Positions 1-8,035 of a stretch of DNA of 64,000 nt are shown here, one piece after another. The notes under the pieces are model-generated. The model made no database searches. It was not told the origin of the DNA and saw nothing but the letters and a program-made list of their open reading frames with translations. Numbering within the stretch: position 1 is the stretch's first letter; every line of letters begins with the position of its first letter. Made by a program: the position numbers and the translations under genes. The DNA comes from Flavobacterium sp. AG291. GTDB lineage: Bacteria > Bacteroidota > Bacteroidia > Flavobacteriales > Flavobacteriaceae. The stretch covers positions 1-64,000 of the forward strand of contig NZ_QQAR01000005.1 of the NCBI RefSeq assembly GCF_003350375.1. Reading direction: 5' to 3'.

Positions 1-232
1 GCTGTTAGAAATAAAATAATCCATCGGGTTTTTGCGGTAATAAAAAACCAAACCTTTTATCAAAAAGATTTGGTTATATCATAGAAATCGAAATGACACA
101 GAACCAACCGGACTTTACTGCTTTGCATCTTTGCATCTCTACAACTTTAAGACTATTTTATGTTAGCAAAAGGCTAATCTTAGTGTATGCTGCACTTGCA
201 GGCAATACTTTTACGGTGCAAAAACAGCTATC
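1..232. other. Gene-free left edge with one hairpin
   Basis: No coding sequence is visible here. Positions 46-75 form an inverted repeat (AACCAAA 46-52 with TTTGGTT 69-75, plus an inner CTTTT/AAAAG pair). On the minus strand it is followed by a T-run, as in an intrinsic terminator, but no minus-strand gene lies to its right. The stretch at 117-135 repeats the words CTTTGCATCT and TTTGCATCTC and resembles the short degenerate repeats before thiL. No convincing promoter for the response regulator was found. Confidence 0.4.
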
Positions 233-655
233 ATGAAAAAAGACGGACCTATAATAATCATTGACGATGATGAGGATGACAGGCTTATATTTGAAGACAT
301 ACTTAAGTCGCTACAAATCCCTAATGAAATAATCCTGTTGGGAGACAGTACTCAGGTTATCCCCTTTCTGCAACAGGAACACATCAAGCCCTTTATGGTG
401 ATTTCCGACATTAATATGCCGAGAATGAACGGTTTCGAACTGCGTGACGAAATACTAAAAGATCCGGAACTTACAGAAAAGACCGTGCCTTTTATATTCT
501 TCACTACGGTAGGCAATGGCTATACGGTTGAAGAAGCCTTTAAGCGCACCATACACGGCTACTTTCACAAGACAAGCGACATGAAACAACTCAAAGAAAC
601 CCTACAGGAGATCGTTGATTACTGGAAGGATTCTGTTATACCTGAGATAGAGTAG
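233..655 (+). CDS. Orphan response regulator, receiver domain only
   Basis: This is a single CheY-like receiver domain of 140 residues with no output domain. The acidic pocket is Asp11-Asp12-Asp13, the predicted phospho-acceptor is Asp59 in SDINMP, the switch threonines are Thr91-Thr92, and the conserved lysine is Lys113. Such proteins take phosphate from a histidine kinase and signal by protein contact. The subgroup with a long loop before SDxxMP is common in Bacteroidota and often sits beside hybrid kinases, but no kinase is adjacent here, so its partner is unknown. The ATG start fits the domain start closely. Confidence 0.9.
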   Translation: MKKDGPIIIIDDDEDDRLIFEDILKSLQIPNEIILLGDSTQVIPFLQQEHIKPFMVISDINMPRMNGFELRDEILKDPELTEKTVPFIFFTTVGNGYTVEEAFKRTIHGYFHKTSDMKQLKETLQEIVDYWKDSVIPEIE

Positions 656-880
656 AAAGTAACATTAAGCAGACATTAGTGAAGCTTCGGCATTAAACTC
701 TGTGGCGTTAAGAAAATTATAAGAGAGGCGTTAAGAAGCATCCGCTGTTTGAGCGTAGCGAGCCTGCCTGCCGGCAAAAGCAGGTTCGGATGGTTTAGCC
801 GAATGTAATAATTTTTAGCCTAAGGAGTCCGGCCGTACCTTTTTCGTTCTTTTGTGGCAAGACAAAAGAACAATCATTTG

Positions 881-917
881 AGATTGCCACGCTCCGTTAC
901 ACTGCGCTCGCAATGAC
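881..917 (-). repeat. Dispersed palindromic repeat, half copy A
   Basis: Read on the minus strand this begins GTCATTGCGAGCGCAG and ends GGCAATCT, the same edges as copies at 2820, 26525, 26684 and 59657. It is only the left arm of the full palindrome. It sits in the intergenic region before thiL. Confidence 0.7.
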
Positions 918-957
918 AACAGCATACAAATTACTTTAAAACTTTACGACTATATTG

Positions 958-965
958 TAACTTTG
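958..965 (+). promoter_or_regulatory. Possible thiL -7 promoter box
   Basis: TAACTTTG is an exact match to TAnnTTTG and lies 28 bases before the thiL ATG. No TTG or TTTG lies at the proper spacing upstream, and the box falls inside a repetitive ACTTTG-rich stretch, so it may be chance. Confidence 0.3.
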
Positions 966-993
966 CAACTTTCAACTTTGCAACTCAAAAGAA

Positions 994-2046
994 ATGATAG
1001 AAGATAAAAACCAGCAGCGCACCAGTCTTTCGGCACTGGGCGAATTCGGCCTTATAGGACACCTTACACGAGATATTGAAACATCTCAGCCCTCTACCCT
1101 TAAAGGCATAGGCGATGATGGCGCTGTGCTTGATTTTAAAGATAAAAAAGTGGTAGTCTCTACTGACCTGGTGATTGAAGGCGTACACTTCGACCTTGCC
1201 TATATGCCATTAAAGCATTTGGGCTATAAAGCTGTTGTGGTTAATGTGTCTGACATCTGTGCGATGAACGCTACCCCTACCCAGATTACAGTATCAATCG
1301 CGGTTTCCAACCGTTTTCCGGTTGAAGCGCTTGACGAATTGTACGACGGTATCAAACACGCTGCAAAAGTGTATGGTGTGGATATTGTAGGCGGTGACAC
1401 AACCTCATCACAAAAAGGGATGATATTAAGCATTACTGCCATTGGTGAAGCAGAAGCGGAAGATATTACTTACCGCGCCGGTGCTACCAGTACTGACCTG
1501 CTTATTGTAACCGGCGATGTAGGTGCTGCCTATATGGGGCTTCAGGTATTGGAACGCGAAAAACAGGTGTTTCAGGTAAACCCGAACAACCAGCCCGATT
1601 TAGATCCTTATAATTACCTTATCGAACGCCAACTGAAGCCGGAGGCCCGTAAAGACATTAAAGCTATCTTAAAAGCCCTTGAAGTACAGCCTACGAGCAT
1701 GATCGATGTTTCTGACGGACTATCCTCAGAGATTATTCACCTGTGCAAGAATTCAGGACTTGGCGCAAGCTTATACGAAGAGAAGATTCCGGTAGATCCG
1801 CAACTTATCAATGTGTGCGAGGAATTCAACATTGACATCACTACAGTCGCCCTTAATGGCGGAGAGGATTACGAATTGTTATTCACAATCAAACAAGCCG
1901 ACTACGACAAGATAAAAGGCAACCCTAACTTTACGGTTATCGGCCACATGACGGAAGAAAGTGCCGGCATTAACCTTGTTACCCGTGCCAACACGCAGAT
2001 CCCGCTTAAAGCAAGGGGATGGAATGCACTTTCAGAAGGAGAGTAA
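994..2046 (+). CDS. thiL: Thiamine-monophosphate kinase
   Basis: ThiL phosphorylates thiamine monophosphate to thiamine diphosphate, the last step of the vitamin B1 cofactor pathway, in the cytoplasm. The 350-residue protein has the motifs of the PurM/ThiL fold in order: GIGDDGAVLD near residue 39 (Mg-ATP binding), STDLVIEGVHFD near 56, VGGDTTSS near 131, DVSDGLSSEI near 235 and LNGGEDYELLF near 288. Its length is normal for the family. The ATG start is preceded by an A-rich stretch and no strong ribosome binding site. It is a single gene and ends in a bidirectional terminator. Confidence 0.96.
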   Translation: MIEDKNQQRTSLSALGEFGLIGHLTRDIETSQPSTLKGIGDDGAVLDFKDKKVVVSTDLVIEGVHFDLAYMPLKHLGYKAVVVNVSDICAMNATPTQITVSIAVSNRFPVEALDELYDGIKHAAKVYGVDIVGGDTTSSQKGMILSITAIGEAEAEDITYRAGATSTDLLIVTGDVGAAYMGLQVLEREKQVFQVNPNNQPDLDPYNYLIERQLKPEARKDIKAILKALEVQPTSMIDVSDGLSSEIIHLCKNSGLGASLYEEKIPVDPQLINVCEEFNIDITTVALNGGEDYELLFTIKQADYDKIKGNPNFTVIGHMTEESAGINLVTRANTQIPLKARGWNALSEGE

Positions 2047-2085
2047 TTTCTCAGTCGCAATTTGCAGACCTTTAATATAAAACAC

Positions 2086-2117
2086 AAAAGCTCCCTGCTA
2101 TCGCAGGGAGCTTTTTT
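2086..2117 (+). terminator. Bidirectional intrinsic terminator (thiL and the 2135 gene)
   Basis: A perfect 9-bp stem GCTCCCTGC (2090-2098) / GCAGGGAGC (2103-2111) with a 4-base loop is flanked by an A-run on the left and a T-run on the right. It can therefore stop transcription of thiL from the left and of the minus-strand gene that ends at 2135. Confidence 0.9.
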
Positions 2118-2134
2118 ATAACGGCTCTTTAGTC

Positions 2135-2548
2135 TTACTTCGAGGTTCGTCCCTGCACTTCAACCTTCGCTTTATCGGTCAACAGCATATTCCCAACGGA
2201 ATCGTATTGAAGTTCAATCTTCTTGATTTTAGCACTGCCGCTTTTACCGGGCAAGTCCCATGCAAGTGAAGTCATGCCTTTAGTAAGCACGCCTACCGCT
2301 TTGGCATCATATTCTTTTTTAGTACCATCGCTCATTTCCACATATACCTTTTTGAGCTTAACAGTACCCTGCACACATTTAATCCTGATCTTGTCCACGC
2401 TTTTGGCATCACCCCTTGGCGTGACAACATCCTTTTCAGCTTTAAAGCTTACGGTTTTCTCGGCAATAGTAACCCAGTTTTGCGCACTTATCTCAGACGA
2501 GAATCCCAGGAATAAAAAAAACGTCAATAGTGTAAAGGTGTTTTTCAT
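2135..2548 (-). CDS. Small secreted protein of unknown function
   Basis: The 137-residue product starts with a typical signal peptide (residues 1-22, ending in SAQ|NW), so it is predicted to be exported to the periplasm. The mature part is rich in alternating Val, Lys and Ile and probably forms a beta sandwich. It ends in basic residues and has no lipobox cysteine. I recognise a general resemblance to small periplasmic proteins of the DUF2541 type, but this is weak. It is a single gene in convergent orientation to thiL. No function can be assigned. Confidence 0.75.
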   Translation of the reverse strand: MKNTFTLLTFFLFLGFSSEISAQNWVTIAEKTVSFKAEKDVVTPRGDAKSVDKIRIKCVQGTVKLKKVYVEMSDGTKKEYDAKAVGVLTKGMTSLAWDLPGKSGSAKIKKIELQYDSVGNMLLTDKAKVEVQGRTSK

Positions 2549-2739
2549 GATTATAATTTTTATGGTTGGCTGTAATTAATTTACTTGCAGCAACTTACCT
2601 CTAAATTACAAAAAACAAAGACACAAAAAACATATTTTACATCATAGCAAACAGTTAACACTATTTTCGTTTCAGACGGAATGAAATGAAGTGGAGACAA
2701 GGGAATGTAAGCCGACTGGCGAGGCAAATCTAAATTAAG

Positions 2740-2783
2740 AGATTCTTCAACTCCTCCACCGCGGCGGATGCGCTCAGAATGAC
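2740..2783 (-). repeat. Dispersed palindromic repeat, variant half copy B1
   Basis: The edges AGATTC and GAATGAC are variants of the AGATTG and CAATGAC edges of the other copies. It contains TCCACCGCGGCGGA at 2754-2767, nearly the same GC-rich inner palindrome as in copy D at 26699-26712, which suggests a palindrome nested in the repeat. Confidence 0.6.
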
Positions 2784-2819
2784 AAACTCAACGTAATAAA
2801 TCTAATTATAGCAGCTTTC

Positions 2820-2889
2820 GTCATTGCGAACGCAGCGTAGCGGAGTGTGGCAATCTAACACAGGAGATTGTTTCGTTCCTCTCAATGAC
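2820..2889 (+). repeat. Dispersed palindromic repeat, full copy B2
   Basis: The element begins GTCATTGCGAACGCAG and ends CTCAATGAC, with inner arms CAATCT and AGATTG, so a single strand could fold into a long imperfect hairpin. It lies directly before the glyS terminator, in non-coding DNA. Confidence 0.75.
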
Positions 2890-2899
2890 CTAACACCAT

Positions 2900-2927
2900 A
2901 AAAAAAGCTGCCCTTTCAGACAGCTTT
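2900..2927 (-). terminator. glyS terminator
   Basis: AAAGCTG (2904-2910) pairs with CAGCTTT (2921-2927). On the minus strand the hairpin is followed by a run of seven T, just downstream of the glyS stop codon. Confidence 0.85.
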
Positions 2928-2935
2928 CATTTATA

Positions 2936-4477
2936 TTACATTTTCATAAGCCAGTTTCTTACTGAAACCGCTTCGTTGATTATACCTCTCAGTTCAGATA
3001 TCTTAACCCTGTCCTGCTGCATGCTGTCGCGGTGGCGGATAGTTACGGTCTGATCTTCCAACGTCTGGTGGTCAACCGTGATACAGAACGGAGTACCCAG
3101 GGCATCCTGTCTTCTGTAACGGCGGCCTACTGCATCTTTCTCGTCATAAGACACATTGAAATCCCACTTAAGGTCTTCGATGATCTCTCTTGCAACATCA
3201 GGAAGTCCGTCTTTCTTAACTAACGGAAGTACTGCTGCCTTAGTAGGTGCTAATACAGCTGGAAGCGCAAGTACAGTACGTGTAGAACCGTCTTCAAGAG
3301 TTTCTTCTTTTAGTGAATTAGAGAATACCGCAAGGAACATCCTGTCAAGACCTACCGAAGTTTCTACTACGTATGGCGTGTAGTTTTCGTTAAGCTCAGG
3401 GTCAAAGTACTGTAGTTTTTTACCTGAGAACTGTTCATGTGCTTTAAGGTCAAAATCAGTTCTTGAGTGAATACCTTCAAGCTCTTTAAAGCCGAATGGA
3501 AAGTTGAACTCGATGTCAGCAGCAGCATTAGCATAGTGTGCCAGCTTCTCATGGTCATGGAAACGGTAATTTTCTTTACCTAGCCCTAATGACAGATGCC
3601 ATTTTAGTCTTGTTTCTTTCCAGTACTCATAATATTTCATCTCTTCGCCCGGGCGAACGAAGAACTGCATTTCCATTTGCTCGAACTCACGCATACGGAA
3701 GATAAACTGCCTTGCCACGATCTCGTTACGGAACGCTTTACCTGTTTGCGCAATACCGAAAGGAACTTTCATACGACCTGTTTTCTGTACGTTCAGGAAG
3801 TTTACAAATATACCTTGTGCCGTTTCCGGACGAAGGTAAAGATCCATAGCGTTAGATGCTTCAGCACCTAGTTTCGTTCCAAACATAAGGTTGAACTGAC
3901 GCACCTCTGTCCAGTTTTTAGAACCGGTTTCAGGGTCAGCGATCTCAAGTTCTTCGATAAGTGCTTTTACGTCGGCAAGGTTCTCAGTTTCCAGCGAACG
4001 CGCCATACGCTCAAGTATCTCTTTCTTTTTAGCAAGGTATTCTACCACACGCGCATTAGTAGTGATGAATTCCTGTTCGTTAAAGGCATCACCAAAACGA
4101 ACTCTTGCTTTCTCGATTTCTTTTTGGGCTTTCTGGTTAAGCTTCTCGGCATAATCCTCGATAAGCACGTCGGCCCTGTATCTTTTTTTGGAATCTTTGT
4201 TATCGATCAACGGGTCGTTGAAAGCATCAACGTGGCCCGATGCTTTCCAGGTTGTTGGGTGCATGAAGATTGCGGCATCAATACCCACAATGTTTTCATG
4301 CATTTGCACCATCGATTTCCACCAGTATTCCCTGATATTCTTTTTCAGTTCGGCACCATTCTGCGCATAATCATACACTGCGCTAAGGCCGTCGTATATT
4401 TCGCTTGACGGAAAAATAAATCCGTACTCTTTTGCGTGCGAAATAACATTTTTAAATAGATCTTCTTGTTTTGCCAT
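2936..4477 (-). CDS. glyS: Glycine-tRNA ligase, dimeric type
   Basis: This is a class II aminoacyl-tRNA synthetase of 513 residues that charges tRNA-Gly. The size and single-chain form match the alpha2 type (GlyQS, eukaryote-like), not the alpha2beta2 enzyme. Visible motifs are the N-terminal block FPSSEIYDGL near 22, motif 2 (FRNEIVARQFIFRMREFEQMEM) near 248, motif 3 (SVGLDRMFLAVF) near 375, and a C-terminal anticodon-binding domain from about 410. The ATG start gives the usual N-terminus. It is a single gene with its own terminator and a TATTTTTG promoter-like box only 7 bases before the start codon. Confidence 0.96.
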   Translation of the reverse strand: MAKQEDLFKNVISHAKEYGFIFPSSEIYDGLSAVYDYAQNGAELKKNIREYWWKSMVQMHENIVGIDAAIFMHPTTWKASGHVDAFNDPLIDNKDSKKRYRADVLIEDYAEKLNQKAQKEIEKARVRFGDAFNEQEFITTNARVVEYLAKKKEILERMARSLETENLADVKALIEELEIADPETGSKNWTEVRQFNLMFGTKLGAEASNAMDLYLRPETAQGIFVNFLNVQKTGRMKVPFGIAQTGKAFRNEIVARQFIFRMREFEQMEMQFFVRPGEEMKYYEYWKETRLKWHLSLGLGKENYRFHDHEKLAHYANAAADIEFNFPFGFKELEGIHSRTDFDLKAHEQFSGKKLQYFDPELNENYTPYVVETSVGLDRMFLAVFSNSLKEETLEDGSTRTVLALPAVLAPTKAAVLPLVKKDGLPDVAREIIEDLKWDFNVSYDEKDAVGRRYRRQDALGTPFCITVDHQTLEDQTVTIRHRDSMQQDRVKISELRGIINEAVSVRNWLMKM

Positions 4478-4484
4478 AGTGTTG

Positions 4485-4492
4485 CAAAAATA
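4485..4492 (-). promoter_or_regulatory. Possible glyS -7 box very close to the start codon
   Basis: TATTTTTG on the minus strand fits TAnnTTTG but ends only 7 bases before the ATG, so a transcript from it would be nearly leaderless. No good -33 box was found at the right distance. Confidence 0.25.
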
Positions 4493-4676
4493 TAAAAAGG
4501 GATTGTATATACAGAAGCTTATAAATATAAAAAAGACTCTTTTACAATTTGTTAAAATTTTGAATTAATATTCTTACATCAGAAGAGTTTTAACAAATTA
4601 AATTATAAATCTACACAACATATAGGAAATAACTTGCCAATTATATATATTTACCCTACCTAAATCACACCCCCCT

Positions 4677-5360
4677 ATGATAAAAACTTTACTTAATTTA
4701 CTTTTTCCAAAACCCTGTTCAGGCTGCGGAACGACGCTTCTTGAAAGCGAGCACCTTGTGTGTACCCACTGCCGGCACGACATGCCGTTTACCCAGCATC
4801 ATCTTGATAACAATAACGAAACTGCCAAAAAATTCCGTGGCAGGCTGCCTGTAGAACACGCTTCCTCAGTGGTTTACTTTCACAAAGAAGGTATTGTTCA
4901 GGGACTTATCCATAACCTGAAATACCGCGGCAAAGAAGAGATAGGCTCTATGATGGGCCAATGGTATGTACACGACCTTAAGGAAATTGAAGCCCTTAAA
5001 GACGTTACCGAGGTTGTACCTGTACCGCTGCATAAAAAAAGGCTTCGTGAAAGAGGTTACAACCAGGTTGAAGGTTTTGGCAAAGCCCTTGCTGAAGGAC
5101 TGGGAAAAAATTACAATGAAGACATATTGTTGCGAACGCACTATACCAAAACCCAAACTAAGAAAAACCTTGCTGCCCGTGCCGAGATCATCAACGAATC
5201 GTTTGATGTCGCACCTACTGATTCCGATAACGGCAAGCACTTTTTGTTAGTAGATGATGTTATTACTACCGGAGCTACCCTTGAAGCCTGTGGCAAAGCC
5301 CTTCTCAAAATACCCGGAGCCAAAGTAAGCATCATAACCATGGCCTACGCACATAGCTAA
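4677..5360 (+). CDS. comF: ComF family phosphoribosyltransferase-like protein
   Basis: The 227-residue protein has an N-terminal four-cysteine zinc-finger-like part (CSGCG near 15 and CTHCRHDMP near 30), the HNLKYRGKEEIG motif near 79, and a type I phosphoribosyltransferase core with the PRPP loop LLVDDVITTGAT near 189. ComF proteins are needed for taking up transforming DNA in competent bacteria and are linked to restart of DNA replication. In species not known to be competent the role is uncertain. The ATG lies after a C-run with no clear ribosome binding site. Neighbours give no further hint. Confidence 0.9.
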   Translation: MIKTLLNLLFPKPCSGCGTTLLESEHLVCTHCRHDMPFTQHHLDNNNETAKKFRGRLPVEHASSVVYFHKEGIVQGLIHNLKYRGKEEIGSMMGQWYVHDLKEIEALKDVTEVVPVPLHKKRLRERGYNQVEGFGKALAEGLGKNYNEDILLRTHYTKTQTKKNLAARAEIINESFDVAPTDSDNGKHFLLVDDVITTGATLEACGKALLKIPGAKVSIITMAYAHS

Positions 5361-5374
5361 ACCCAAACCCGGCT

Positions 5375-5406
5375 CCTCTCTTCGGAGAGGGGCTATAACA
5401 TTTTTT
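5375..5406 (+). terminator. Possible comF terminator with TTCG loop
   Basis: CCTCTC (5375-5380), loop TTCG, and GAGAGG (5385-5390) form a stable 6-bp hairpin. The T-run begins about 10 bases later, so termination efficiency is uncertain. Confidence 0.4.
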
Positions 5407-5464
5407 AAAAACATTTCGTTTACAGGGAATATAATCGTTATTTTGTGCAGTCAAAGAAAACGAT

Positions 5465-7081
5465 ATGCTGAAATACAGGATTTTTCTCTATATACTTTTT
5501 ACTTCGCTGATTTTCACCTCCTGCGCCAAAAGAGGCAGCATTACCGGCGGAGCAAAAGACACAATACCTCCATACATTATTGGCAGCTCGCCAAAAAATA
5601 TGAGCACCCAGTTTAAAGGCACTGAGATACGCATAGACTTTAACGAATACATCAAGATAAAAGATGTAAACAAGCAACTTATCATTTCTCCTCCTATGGA
5701 GAACACCCCTGTTATTACTCCTGCAGGGAGTGCCAGTAAATTTATCAAAATAAAGATAAAAGACACACTTAAGGAGAACACTACCTACAGCTTTAACTTC
5801 GGGCAGAGTATCACCGACAACAATGAAGGCAATCCGTATTCGCAGTTCAAATTTATATTCTCAACCGGAACGTATATCGATTCATTGACACTTAACGGAC
5901 GAATTAAAGATGCTTACTCCAACAAAACCGACAACTTTGTAAACATAATGCTTTATGAGGCTGATTCAACCTTTAATGATTCAACCATATACAAGCAACG
6001 ACCAAGATATGTTACCAACACCCTTGACAGTACGGTTCAGTTCTCACTCCAAAACCTGAAACAGGGAAAATACCATATTGTTGCGTTAAAAGACGCTAAC
6101 AACAATTACAAGTTTGACCCTAAGTCGGATAAGATTGGTTTCCTTAACCAGACCATCGATGTACCTAACGACACTATTTATGAACTGGAACTGTTTCAGG
6201 AAATAAGGCCATTTAAAGCTCTGAAACCTGTACAGGCCACTTCACATAAATTATATGCCGGTTATGAAGGAAAAGATTATAAAAACATCAAAGTAAAAGT
6301 GCGCAATGGTGCTGATACTGAAGACATACCTTCTATAGCAACCAAAGTAAAGGACAAGGATTCACTACAGGTATGGTTACCACGAAAGCTAACTGCCGAC
6401 TCATTAAAAGTTGCTGTTAGCTACAAAGATTCTATCAAAAAATTTAATGTAAAGTTCAAGGAGCTCAAAGCCGCTGACTCGTTGAAAATAGATGCCGTAC
6501 AAAAAGGAGGATTGCATTTCAGAGAGAAGTTTACACTTTCGTCTGTAACACCTATCGTTACGATAGACAGCACAAAAATAAAGCTAATCAACAAGGACTC
6601 TGTTGCCATGAAATACACTATGGCCTATGACGAAATGAAACAGGAACTCTCGTTTGACTTCCCTAAAGAAGAAAGCCAAAAATACAACATAACCCTGATG
6701 CCGGGTGCTTTAAAGGATTTTTACGAAAAGGAGAATGACACCTTATCCTATACGCTACCTACCAGAACGTATGCCGATTATGGAAACCTGCGCATAACGT
6801 TAGCCAATGCCAAACGTTTCCCGCTTATGCTGGAAGTACTTAACGCAAAAGGAGATATAGAGGCCTTTTATTATTCTGAAGGAGAAACCAAGATAAGTTT
6901 CGACAATGTGTTGCCTGACAAATATACGCTAAGGGTATATTATGACGACAATAAGAATAAAGAATGGGACACAGGGAACTACCTGTTAAAACTTCAGCCT
7001 GAGGAGATGATCTATATGCCCAAAGAAATAGACGTACGGGCCAACTGGGATCCTGAAGAAACCTTTAATCTTGGAGGATAA
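5465..7081 (+). CDS. Ig-like domain lipoprotein
   Basis: The 538-residue product begins with a lipoprotein signal (LFTSLIFTSC, Cys20) and is predicted to be lipid-anchored on the periplasmic or outer membrane side. Residues about 35-135 form a bacterial Ig-like domain of the SbsA type (IPPYIIGSSPKNMSTQF start, ending FKFIFSTGTYID). The rest is a series of beta-rich segments; the end resembles a carboxypeptidase-regulatory-like fold. Proteins of this layout are conserved in Flavobacteriaceae but have no defined role. Its last 17 bases overlap the 3' end of the convergent amidase gene. Confidence 0.8.
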   Translation: MLKYRIFLYILFTSLIFTSCAKRGSITGGAKDTIPPYIIGSSPKNMSTQFKGTEIRIDFNEYIKIKDVNKQLIISPPMENTPVITPAGSASKFIKIKIKDTLKENTTYSFNFGQSITDNNEGNPYSQFKFIFSTGTYIDSLTLNGRIKDAYSNKTDNFVNIMLYEADSTFNDSTIYKQRPRYVTNTLDSTVQFSLQNLKQGKYHIVALKDANNNYKFDPKSDKIGFLNQTIDVPNDTIYELELFQEIRPFKALKPVQATSHKLYAGYEGKDYKNIKVKVRNGADTEDIPSIATKVKDKDSLQVWLPRKLTADSLKVAVSYKDSIKKFNVKFKELKAADSLKIDAVQKGGLHFREKFTLSSVTPIVTIDSTKIKLINKDSVAMKYTMAYDEMKQELSFDFPKEESQKYNITLMPGALKDFYEKENDTLSYTLPTRTYADYGNLRITLANAKRFPLMLEVLNAKGDIEAFYYSEGETKISFDNVLPDKYTLRVYYDDNKNKEWDTGNYLLKLQPEEMIYMPKEIDVRANWDPEETFNLGG

Positions 7082-7832
7082 AACTATCCCTGTCGTTTAA
7101 GAAACTAAACTTTTTACGGGTTTCGAGCATTGTTTGCTTATTAAGCTCAACAGTTATTACTTCCTCTGCTTCAGAGGAAACAGTAAGACTTGTCCCTAAA
7201 CAGTCAAATACCTGTGAGTGCCCGGGATAATTATGTCCGTTATTATCCTGCCCTACCCTGTTTACTCCGGCAACATAGCACATGTTCTCTATCGATCGGG
7301 CACGTAAAAGCGTGTCCCAGGCAAGCACACGTGGCGAAGGCCAATTAGCAACATACAACAAGAGGTCAAAATCTTCAGTATTACGGGAGAAAACAGGAAA
7401 ACGGAGATCGTAGCACACCAGCGGGCAAATCTTCCAGCCACGATAATCTATAACAAGCCTGTCAACCCCTTTTGTATAAGCTTTATCCTCACCTGCCAGC
7501 GAAAACAGGTGACGCTTATCATACTGCTTTATTTCTCCATCGGGCATTACAAACAAAAAGCGGTTATAATAGTTTCCATTTTCTTCTATAACCATACTCC
7601 CTGCTATGGCACAGTCTTTACCCGCCGCTATGGTTTTCATCCATTCTACCGTTTCGCCGTCCATAGTTTCGGCAACTGTATCAGGCTTCATAGTAAAACC
7701 TGTAGAGAACATCTCAGGCAGCAGGATAATATCCGTCGGTTCATTAATGCTGCTTATCAGTTTTTCAAAATTAGAACGATTGGCATTGGCGTCTTCCCAG
7801 AAAAGAGAAGTTTGTATCAGAGAGATTTTCAT
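7065..7832 (-). CDS. Nitrilase-family amidase (omega-amidase/YafV type)
   Basis: This 255-residue enzyme belongs to the carbon-nitrogen hydrolase superfamily. The catalytic triad is Glu40 (LPEMFSTGF), Lys106 (YDKRHLF) and Cys140 (PLVCYDLRFP). The GEMFSTGF-like block and the overall length match the YafV/omega-amidase group, which hydrolyses alpha-ketoglutaramate or alpha-ketosuccinamate formed by glutamine transaminases. No signal peptide is present, so it is cytoplasmic. It is a single gene, 3'-overlapping by 17 bases with the lipoprotein gene. The exact substrate cannot be read from sequence. Confidence 0.88.
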   Translation of the reverse strand: MKISLIQTSLFWEDANANRSNFEKLISSINEPTDIILLPEMFSTGFTMKPDTVAETMDGETVEWMKTIAAGKDCAIAGSMVIEENGNYYNRFLFVMPDGEIKQYDKRHLFSLAGEDKAYTKGVDRLVIDYRGWKICPLVCYDLRFPVFSRNTEDFDLLLYVANWPSPRVLAWDTLLRARSIENMCYVAGVNRVGQDNNGHNYPGHSQVFDCLGTSLTVSSEAEEVITVELNKQTMLETRKKFSFLNDRDSFILQD

Positions 7833-7861
7833 GACAGATTATTAAGTCATAAAAGTACAAA

Positions 7862-7893
7862 AAAAGAGAAAGCCGTGCTTGCAACACGGCTTT
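7862..7893 (-). terminator. Terminator of the susC-susD-GH30 operon
   Basis: AAAGCCGTG (7869-7877) pairs perfectly with CACGGCTTT (7885-7893). On the minus strand it is followed by a T-rich tract. It lies downstream of the second GH30 gene and upstream of the amidase gene, separating the two units. Confidence 0.85.
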
Positions 7894-8035
7894 AACTAAC
7901 CACAACTCTAAACAATTTATTGAAGTAAAATCAATAACTTTTGAAAACCATAACCGGGATTTTACTAAAATTCAGAACAGATGTTTTTTGGAAAGTAACT
8001 GTTAACACAATCCCTGGTTATGGTATAACTATACT

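Larger units (their letters stand above)
656..993. other. Intergenic region with degenerate repeats
   Basis: No gene is visible. From about 735 to 870 the sequence is a mosaic of short GC-rich palindromic words (for example CCTGCCTGCCGGC at 767-779 and a GACAAAAGAAC stretch at 861-871). Positions 881-917 are one half copy of the dispersed palindromic repeat described separately. Positions 932-986 consist of degenerate repeats of an ACTTTGCAACTT-like word directly before thiL. A TAACTTTG at 958-965 matches the -7 box of Bacteroidota promoters, without a clear -33 box. Confidence 0.5.
2549..2935. other. Intergenic region with two palindromic repeats
   Basis: No gene is visible between the small secreted protein gene and the end of glyS. 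The region holds a half copy (2740-2783) and a full copy (2820-2889) of the dispersed palindromic repeat, followed by the glyS terminator at 2900-2927. Confidence 0.6.
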